Under the pieces are notes generated by a model. It was not told the DNA's origin. It was given only the letters and a program-made list of their open reading frames with translations, and did not search any database. A stretch of 64,000 nt of DNA from the NCBI GenBank assembly GCA_035533595.1, contig DATLTN010000021.1, positions 1 to 64,000 of the forward strand. Reading direction: 5' to 3'. The DNA comes from Acidimicrobiales bacterium. GTDB lineage: Bacteria; Actinomycetota; Acidimicrobiia; Acidimicrobiales; Bog-793. Each line of letters begins with the position of its first letter. Position 1 is the stretch's first letter. The translations under genes and the position numbers were made by a program. Below are positions 58,872 to 64,000 of this stretch, in pieces.

Positions 58872-59630
58872 GTGAACGCAGAGATCAAAGGGACGACCCT
58901 GCCGGTGCTCGAGGTCACCCTCGACGCCGGCGAAGAGGTGATCTCCACCCACGGCGAGCTCTCGTGGATGACGACGAACATCGAGATGAGCCAGACGGCG
59001 AACACCGGTGGCGGCGGCGGCCTGATGGCCGGGCTGAAGCGGATGGCGGGCGGCGGGGGGCTCTTCCTCACCCGCTACCGCTCGACGGGCGGGCAGGGCT
59101 CGGTGAGCTTCGCGGCGAAGATGCCGGGGCGGATCTTCCCCGTCGAGATCAACGCGCAGGGCGGCTACCTGGTGCACCGCCACGGGTGGCTCTGCGGGAC
59201 CTCGGGGATCACCCCGACGGTCGGGCTGCAGCAGAGCTTCCGCGGCGGGCTGTGGGGCGGGGACGGCTTCGTGCTCGAGCGCCTCGAGGGCAACGGCACC
59301 GCCTGGGTCGAGCTCGCCGGCGAGATCATCAGCTACGACCTCGCCGCCGGACAGTCCCTCCTCGTCCACCCCGGCCACGTCGGCGTCTTCCAGGACTCGG
59401 TCTCGTTCCAGATCACGCGTGTCCCGGGGATCGCCAACAAGCTCTTCGGCGGCGACGGCTATCACCTCGTCGCCCTCACCGGCCCTGGGACGATCTGGCT
59501 GCAGAGCATGCCGCTGCCGATCCTCGCGCACTCCCTCTCGCCCTACCTCGGTGGCGAGGTCGGGACGGACGCGGCCGTCGGCGGTGGCCTCGGCGGGATC
59601 ATCGGCGGGGTGCTCGGCCGCAACGTGTGA
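58872..59630 (+). CDS. AIM24-family protein
   Basis: A 252-residue protein of the AIM24/TIGR00266 family, a beta-rich fold. It contains LEVTLDAGEEVISTHGELSW, FLTRYRSTGGQGSVSFAA, GRIFPVEIN and GTIWLQSMPLPILAHSL, with a glycine-rich C-terminus (GGGLGGIIGGVLG). GTG 58872 follows GGAGGGAGG. Bacterial members have no assigned role; yeast Aim24 works in the mitochondrial inner membrane. The upstream gap (58744-58871) has no other gene. Confidence 0.88.
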   Translation: MNAEIKGTTLPVLEVTLDAGEEVISTHGELSWMTTNIEMSQTANTGGGGGLMAGLKRMAGGGGLFLTRYRSTGGQGSVSFAAKMPGRIFPVEINAQGGYLVHRHGWLCGTSGITPTVGLQQSFRGGLWGGDGFVLERLEGNGTAWVELAGEIISYDLAAGQSLLVHPGHVGVFQDSVSFQITRVPGIANKLFGGDGYHLVALTGPGTIWLQSMPLPILAHSLSPYLGGEVGTDAAVGGGLGGIIGGVLGRNV

Positions 59631-59909
59631 CCGCGTCACGCCGGCGCAGCCCTCCCGCCCTTTCGGGCAGACCTCGTCACGGGGTCTCACGCGACCTCGT
59701 GCAAGGACGCGCCCTCTCGGCACCGGGGGAGTGCGTCGTCTGCCACTGAAGGTCATCGTCATGCCGCGAAATGGCGAGAAAATGCCGTAGCAAGGTAATT
59801 AACGCGCCGCACATACATTCAGGAGGAAGTGGGAAACGGGCAGTTGGACGGTGCTCCCGCAGCGGCCCCAGAGAGGGCGCCGCGGGGGTGACCGAGCGAG
59901 GGGGCCCCA
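59631..59909. other. Intergenic region with an AT-rich promoter-like patch
   Basis: 279 bases. Between about 59755 and 59825 the sequence becomes markedly less GC-rich, including GGTAATTAACG and a strong AGGAGG at 59822. No start codon at a good distance follows that AGGAGG. It is probably the promoter region of the small gene at 59910 or of the lig genes. Confidence 0.4.
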
Positions 59910-60170
59910 ATGTCACATGTCTTCGTCCTCCCCGAAGCGGGGCGCCCCCACACCCCGACGCTGCGGCCGGCCGTCCATCGCCGGGCCCTGCTCGTCGCCG
60001 CGGCGATCGCCGCCGGTGCCGCGGTCTTCGGCAGCTACAACCTCGAGCACCGTGCCCTCCCGGTGCCGCAGAGCAGTTGTGGCCACGTCGTCGGCGCCTT
60101 CGGCCCGTACGGCATCGCCGACGGCGGCGGGCAGACGGCGAGCGGCCCCGGCTGCACCGCGGCGCCGTAG
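59910..60170 (+). CDS. Small exported or membrane-anchored hypothetical protein
   Basis: An 86-residue protein. A hydrophobic segment ALLVAAAIAAGAAVFGSYNL (about 26-45) follows an Arg/His-containing N-terminus, so it is a signal anchor or signal peptide. The short outer part has two Cys residues (QSSCGHV and GPGCTAAP), which could pair. No family recognised. It stands 48 bases before the LigU-like gene. Coding status is likely but not certain. Confidence 0.5.
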   Translation: MSHVFVLPEAGRPHTPTLRPAVHRRALLVAAAIAAGAAVFGSYNLEHRALPVPQSSCGHVVGAFGPYGIADGGGQTASGPGCTAAP

Positions 60171-60218
60171 TCCGCGCGGGCGTCGACACCTCCACCACTG
60201 GTGGGGCATACTCCGGGG

Positions 60219-61286
60219 ATGGCCGGACTCCGCTGCATGATGATGCGGGGTGGGACCTCCAAGGGCGCCTACTTCCTGGCGGAGGACCTCCCCGATGACC
60301 CTGACGTCCGCGACGACCTGCTGCTCAGGCTGATGGGGTCCCCAGACCCCCGCCAGATCGATGGCATCGGCGGCGCGCACCCCCTCACGAGCAAGGTCGC
60401 GGTGATCAGCAAGTCGCCCGACGCCGAGGCGGACATCGACTACCTCTTCCTCCAGACCGGCGTCGACGAGGCCTTCGTCACCGATCAGCAGAACTGCGGC
60501 AACATCCTCGCCGGCGTCGCCCCCTTCGCCCTCGAGCGCGGCCTGCTCTCGTTCTCGGACGGTGAGGCGCAGGTGCGCATCCGCATGCTGAACACCGACT
60601 CGATCGCGACGGCGACCTTCCCGGTGCGCGACGGCGAGCCGGTCTACGATGGTGACGCGGCGATCGCCGGGGTCCCCGGCACCGCAGCGGAGATCCGCAT
60701 CGACTTCGAGGCCACCGCCGGTGCGAGCTGCGGCGCGCTGCTGCCCACCGGCAACGTCGTCGACAAGTTCAGTGGCATCGCGGTGACCTGCATCGACAAC
60801 GGCATGCCGGTGATCGTGATGCGCGCCGAGGACGTCGGGATCACCGGCTACGAGGCCCCCGTCGAGCTCGAGGCGAACGCCCCGCTGCGCAAGCTCCTCG
60901 AGCAGATCCGCCTCGAGGCGGGGCCGCTCATGAACCTCGGCGACGTGGCGAAGACCTCGGTCCCCAAGCTCACGATGGTCGCGCCGGCGGTCGAGGGCGG
61001 CTCGTTCAGCACGCGCACCTTCATCCCCCACCGCTGCCACGACGCAATTGGCGTCCTCGGCGCGGTCTCGGTCGCCACCGCGGCCTTCATGGCAGAGTCG
61101 CCGGCGGCGAGCGTGCTCACCCCCGGCGACCACGGCGGGGTGCTCGTCGTCGAGCACCCGACCGGCACCTTCGACGTCGCCATCGAGCTCGACGCGAGCG
61201 GGCCGGTGCCCGTCGTCACCCGCTCGGGGATCCTGCGCACCGCCCGAAAGCTCTTCGACGGCGCCGTCTTCCCTCGCGAGTACTGA
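60219..61286 (+). CDS. PrpF/LigU-like 4-oxalomesaconate tautomerase
   Basis: A 355-residue isomerase of the PrpF family. It opens MMMRGGTSKGAYF, characteristic of the family, then DGIGGAHPLTSKVAVIS, with the catalytic Lys seen in LigU, and FVTDQQNCGNILAGVAPFA, with the catalytic Cys. Later LLPTGNVVDKFSG and PHRCHDAIGVLGAV fit the second half of the diaminopimelate-epimerase-like fold. LigU isomerises 4-oxalomesaconate in the protocatechuate 4,5-cleavage pathway; PrpF acts on 2-methylaconitate. The following LigI-like gene favours the first. Start ATG 60219 (six codons inside the longest frame). Confidence 0.85.
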   Translation: MAGLRCMMMRGGTSKGAYFLAEDLPDDPDVRDDLLLRLMGSPDPRQIDGIGGAHPLTSKVAVISKSPDAEADIDYLFLQTGVDEAFVTDQQNCGNILAGVAPFALERGLLSFSDGEAQVRIRMLNTDSIATATFPVRDGEPVYDGDAAIAGVPGTAAEIRIDFEATAGASCGALLPTGNVVDKFSGIAVTCIDNGMPVIVMRAEDVGITGYEAPVELEANAPLRKLLEQIRLEAGPLMNLGDVAKTSVPKLTMVAPAVEGGSFSTRTFIPHRCHDAIGVLGAVSVATAAFMAESPAASVLTPGDHGGVLVVEHPTGTFDVAIELDASGPVPVVTRSGILRTARKLFDGAVFPREY

Positions 61287-61287
61287 G

Positions 61288-62172
61288 ATGACCGCCGAGC
61301 TCGAGCGCACCATCCCGCCGCCCCACCCGGACCCGCACGCCCCGCGCACCTTCACCCCGCCGCCCGGCGCCTGTGACGCGCACTGTCACATCTTCGGCCC
61401 CGCGGCGCGCTTCCCCTTCTCCGACGACCGCGCCTACACGCCGCCCGACTCGGGCCTCGAGGACTTCGAGCGACTGCAGGAGCGCCTCGGCCTCTCGCGC
61501 GCCGTCTTCGTGCAGGCGAGCTGCCACGGCCTCGACAACGCGGCGATGGTCGACGCGCTGCGCCGCGGCAAGGGCCGCTACGCGGGGGTCGCGATGGTCG
61601 ACGAATCCTTCACCGACGCGCAGCTCGCCGAGCTGCACGAGGCGGGGGTGCGCGGCACCCGGTTCAACTTCGTCGCCCACCTCGGCGGGGCGCCGGAGAT
61701 GGACGAGTTCTGGCGCATCGTCGAGCGGGTCGCGAAGTTCGACTGGCACGTCGTGCTGCACTTCGACGCGAAGGACCTGCCGCAGTACGCGGCGATGCTC
61801 GACGCGATGCCCGTCCCCTACCTGATCGACCACATGGCCCGTGTCGACGCGAGCAAGGGCCTCGAGCAGGAGCCCTTCCAGTACCTGCTCGAGCTGCTGA
61901 AGGACGAGCGGGCGTGGGTGAAGATCTCCGGTGCGGAGCGCATCACCAAGGACGGGGTCCCCCCCTACGACGACGTCGTCCCCTACGTGCAGGCGCTCAT
62001 CGCGGCGGCGCCCGAGCGCACGCTGTGGGGCACCGACTGGCCGCACCCGAACGTGCGCGCCGTGCCCGACGACGGCGACCTCGTCGACCTGCTCACGAGC
62101 TTCGCGCCCGACGAGGAGGCGCGGAACCGCATCCTCGTCGAGAACCCGACCCGCCTCTACGACTTCTCGTAG
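61288..62172 (+). CDS. LigI-like 2-pyrone-4,6-dicarboxylate lactonase (amidohydrolase family)
   Basis: A 294-residue amidohydrolase. The N-terminal motif is GACDAHCHIFGPAARFPFSD, as in LigI, with the HxH region. It continues GVRGTRFNFVAHLG, VVLHFDAKDLPQY, YLIDHMARVDASKG, WVKISGAERIT and TLWGTDWPHPN, which holds the conserved catalytic Asp. LigI hydrolyses 2-pyrone-4,6-dicarboxylate to 4-oxalomesaconate, which LigU then isomerises. The start ATG 61288 lies one base after the preceding stop, so the two are translated together. The protocatechuate 4,5-dioxygenase and hydratase are not in the window. Confidence 0.86.
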   Translation: MTAELERTIPPPHPDPHAPRTFTPPPGACDAHCHIFGPAARFPFSDDRAYTPPDSGLEDFERLQERLGLSRAVFVQASCHGLDNAAMVDALRRGKGRYAGVAMVDESFTDAQLAELHEAGVRGTRFNFVAHLGGAPEMDEFWRIVERVAKFDWHVVLHFDAKDLPQYAAMLDAMPVPYLIDHMARVDASKGLEQEPFQYLLELLKDERAWVKISGAERITKDGVPPYDDVVPYVQALIAAAPERTLWGTDWPHPNVRAVPDDGDLVDLLTSFAPDEEARNRILVENPTRLYDFS

Positions 62173-62186
62173 CCGCCGCGGCGGCT
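62171..62186. terminator. Palindrome overlapping the LigI stop
   Basis: AGCCGCCGCGGCGGCT is a perfect 16-bp palindrome that contains the last base of the stop codon region. It lies between the convergent LigI-like and PPOX genes and could stop both transcripts. A perfect palindrome has no loop, so the real hairpin would open at its centre. Confidence 0.45.
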
Positions 62187-62224
62187 GGTGCCGTCGGTCC
62201 GGGCTGCTCTCGGCGCGCGGCCGG

Positions 62225-62608
62225 CTACTGGGTGCGCTGACGCTCCGGCGTGATCTTCAGGATCACCCGCTCGGACTGGATCGCGTTCTGGTAGGGGTGA
62301 CCGAGGTACTTCTCGGAGAGCTCGTCGATGTGGCGGCGGGCCGCCTCGCCGCGCACGACCTCGGTCACCCTGCCGCGCACCTCCGCGTAGTGGTACGGGT
62401 TGGCGGCGTCGACGATCGTCACCGTGGCGCGCGGGTCGTGCTCGATGTTGTGGAACTTCTGCCGGTGCAGCTCGGTGTTGATGAGGACGTCGTCGTCGTC
62501 GGCGTGCACCCACATCACCTGGGACTGCGGCTGGCCGCTCGGGAGCAGCGTCGTGAGGACGGCAAAGTTCTTGCCCTGGGCGAGTGCGCGGACCGCTTCG
62601 TCGAGCAT
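62225..62608 (-). CDS. PPOX-class F420-dependent oxidoreductase
   Basis: A 127-residue split-beta-barrel protein. It has KNFAVLTTLLPSGQPQSQVM at the front, VLINTELHRQKFHNIEHDPR in the middle, and YAEVRGRVTEVVRGEAARRH near the end, as in F420-binding PPOX enzymes (TIGR03618-like). The closing LGHPYQNAIQSERVILKITP is also typical. These enzymes reduce varied substrates with F420H2. ATG 62608 is the start and lies close to the livF remnant in the opposite direction. Confidence 0.9.
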   Translation of the reverse strand: MLDEAVRALAQGKNFAVLTTLLPSGQPQSQVMWVHADDDDVLINTELHRQKFHNIEHDPRATVTIVDAANPYHYAEVRGRVTEVVRGEAARRHIDELSEKYLGHPYQNAIQSERVILKITPERQRTQ

Positions 62609-62639
62609 GGGCCAGACGCTAACAAGCGGGCCGGGGGCG

Positions 62640-63029
62640 GTGCCCCGCGAGGAGCTCGACCGCATCTTCTCGCTCTTCCCGGTGCTCGCCGAGCGCCGCA
62701 AGCAGGACGGCGGGACCCTGTCGGGCGGCGAGCAGCAGATGCTCGCCATCGGGCGGTCGCTCATGAGCAAGCCGCAGCTCCTGCTCCTCGATGAGCCGTC
62801 GATGGGGCTCGCCCCGCTCATCGTGCAGCGGATCTTCGCGATCATCGAGGAGATCCGTGCCGCGGGGACGACGATCCTCCTCGTCGAGCAGAACGCCGCC
62901 CAGGCGCTGCGCCTCGCGGACCGCGCCTACGTCCTCGAGACGGGGTCGATCGTGATGCAGGGGGAGGCCTCGGCGCTCCTCGCCGACGAGCGGGTGCGCG
63001 CCGCCTACCTCGGTGAGGGCGCGGCCTGA
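62640..63029 (+). pseudogene. livF: LivF-type branched-chain amino acid ABC ATPase, 5' truncated
   Basis: The frame from GTG 62640 gives LDRIFSLFPVLAERRKQDGG, then LSGGEQQMLAIGRSLMSKPQ, LLLLDEPSMGLAPLIVQRIF, ILLVEQNAAQALRLADRAYV and YLGEGAA. These are the signature, Walker B, H-loop region and C-terminus of LivF. The first 105 or so residues, including Walker A, are absent; upstream sequence belongs to the PPOX gene on the other strand. Without Walker A it cannot act as an ATPase. No other liv gene is nearby. It is a relic left by deletion or rearrangement. Confidence 0.85.
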
Positions 63030-63037
63030 GCCTTGGT

Positions 63038-63736
63038 TCAGCGGGCCCAGCGCGGGACGTGGCGCCAGGCGGCGGCGAGCTCCGCGCGCCGCAGGTCGAG
63101 CTCGGGCACGGCGGCCGAGAGCAGCGCCCAGAAGCGGGGCGAGTGGTTCAGCTCCTCGAGGTGGCAGAGCTCGTGGAGGAGCACCGTGGCGACGAGCGGC
63201 GGCGGCAGGAAGGCGAGGTTGCGGTTGAGGCTCACCCGCCCCGTGGCGGAGCAGCTCGCCCAGCGGGTGCGCTGCGCGCGCACGCTCACCGCCTGCACCT
63301 CGGCGCCGCGCGCCGCGGCGAGCGCAGCGAGCTCGGCGGCGAGGCCGACGCGGGCGCGGCGCGTCACGAAGCGCCGGAGCGCCTCGGCCGCGCCCTCCTC
63401 GTCCGGCGCGGCGACCCGCACGCGCCCCTCGCGGAGCGCGGCGCGGGCGGTGCTGCCCGCCGGGAGGTACTCGACGGCGTAGGACTCTCCGAGGCCGGGC
63501 AGCGCGAGGTGGTGGGGGAGGGCCTCCTCCTCGTCCGCGATCCCGACGCGCTCGAGGGCACGGGCGATCCACGCGGCGCGCGCCGCGAGCAGCTCGGGGA
63601 GGCGGGAGCGGTCAAAGCGCCGGGGGACGACGACGACGAGGCCCTCGCGGGGACGGACCTGCAGACGGACGTGGCGCGCCCGGTCGCTCACCCGCAGCCG
63701 GTAGGGGGGCGGGCCGACCGCCCCGGAGAGGTCCAT
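63038..63736 (-). CDS. YgjP/SprT-like metallopeptidase-fold protein
   Basis: A 232-residue protein of the YgjP (DUF45, M48-like) family. The zinc motif is VLLHELCHLEELNHSPRFW (HExxH with the third His), preceded by TRWASCSATGRVSLNRNLAF, the family's SCS-x-G-x-L-x-N segment. The N-terminal domain reads RLRVSDRARHVRLQVRPREG. Escherichia coli YgjP has been described as a nucleotide pyrophosphatase-like or chaperone-linked protein; peptidase activity is unproven. ATG 63736 is the start. Confidence 0.88.
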   Translation of the reverse strand: MDLSGAVGPPPYRLRVSDRARHVRLQVRPREGLVVVVPRRFDRSRLPELLAARAAWIARALERVGIADEEEALPHHLALPGLGESYAVEYLPAGSTARAALREGRVRVAAPDEEGAAEALRRFVTRRARVGLAAELAALAAARGAEVQAVSVRAQRTRWASCSATGRVSLNRNLAFLPPPLVATVLLHELCHLEELNHSPRFWALLSAAVPELDLRRAELAAAWRHVPRWAR

Positions 63737-63835
63737 GGGCCACGGTAGAGCGGCTGGGCGCTCTCGTCGGGGCAGCGCGATGGCGGCGGTGCCGCCGGCG
63801 CGCCAGAGTGGGTCACCGCAACGAGGAGGTCTCCC

Positions 63836-64000
63836 ATGCCAGCGATCTCGAGCCTCGGCCACGTGGGGCTGTACTGCAGCGACCTCAGCGCGCAGATCGA
63901 GTTCTACACCGGGCTCCTCGGGCTCACCAAGACCGACGAGGACCTGGAGAACGGCCTCGTCTTCCTCTCCGCGCAGCCCGAGGAGGAGCACCACGAGCTG
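63836..64000 (+). CDS. VOC-family protein, partial (dioxygenase-like)
   Basis: The first 55 residues of a protein that runs off the window edge. It begins SSLGHVGLYCSDLSAQIEFY, then GLLGLTKTDED and GLVFLSAQPEEEHHEL. The His in GHVGLY is the first metal ligand of extradiol dioxygenase-type VOC proteins. ATG 63836 follows GAGGAGG. Its position near LigU/LigI-like genes would fit aromatic ring cleavage, but the ending and other ligands are outside the window. Confidence 0.75.
   Translation, partial: MPAISSLGHVGLYCSDLSAQIEFYTGLLGLTKTDEDLENGLVFLSAQPEEEHHEL

Noticed and set aside
59822-59890. Possible leader peptide after the strong AGGAGG
   Set aside because: The only near GTG is two bases after AGGAGG, which is too close for initiation. 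The encoded peptide is low-complexity.

Overview
The window is GC-rich bacterial DNA, probably from an actinobacterium. F420-linked families (LLM and PPOX oxidoreductases), GAF-ANTAR regulators, many GTG starts and dense 4-nt stop/start overlaps suggest this. An Acidimicrobiia-like lineage is a guess. I see no rRNA, tRNA, CRISPR array, phage or plasmid genes.

Layout. 0-5.3 kb: a relic of an IS5-type transposase, an ABC-F ATPase, a frameshifted secreted phospholipase C-type phosphoesterase and a second secreted phosphoesterase. 5.4-7.8 kb: two GAF-ANTAR proteins around a broken anti-sigma-type ATPase. 7.9-16 kb: FUSC membrane protein, a cellulose-synthase-like GT2 with a GH8 lipoprotein, a TreT-like glycosyltransferase, and DedA. 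16.2-24 kb: an orphan histidine kinase in line with two beta-propeller proteins; an ArsB/SLC13 transporter divergent from an ArsR-CDF metal operon; a PadR operon with a clear operator. 24-30.3 kb: ATP-dependent DNA ligase, DUF1345 protein, then a reverse-strand run of GH15, enolase-superfamily enzyme and F420 LLM enzyme. 30.3-40.2 kb: a co-directional oxidation block with a PoxB-like enzyme, membrane protein, gluconate-dehydrogenase subunit 3, GMC oxidoreductase, SDR, alpha/beta hydrolase, VOC protein, a small dimeric alpha-beta barrel protein, MaoC and acyl-CoA synthetase. 40.2-45.1 kb: polytopic membrane protein, GNAT, MscL, a decayed ArsR/SRPBCC patch, cupin and a truncated DoxX. 45.1-47.8 kb: an operon of two COG4315 (YxFxxD-repeat) proteins around a fatty-acid-hydroxylase-family enzyme, apparently inserted into doxX. 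48-60 kb: dienelactone hydrolase, DUF6295, glycerate kinase, an intact OmpR/kinase pair, SDR, methyltransferase, ferredoxin, pgi, gnd and AIM24. 60.2-64 kb: a LigU/LigI-like pair from protocatechuate/gallate meta-cleavage, F420 PPOX protein, a LivF fragment, a YgjP-like metallopeptidase and the start of a VOC dioxygenase-like gene.

About a dozen loci carry frameshifts, in-frame stops or truncations. Several frameshifts fall in short G/C runs, so base-calling errors are a real alternative to gene decay. The truncations (transposase, doxX, livF) are not explained that way. The best candidates for new biology are the COG4315/hydroxylase operon, the kinase/propeller operon, a hairpin covering the ribosome binding site of a GAF-ANTAR gene, and the long PadR operator.
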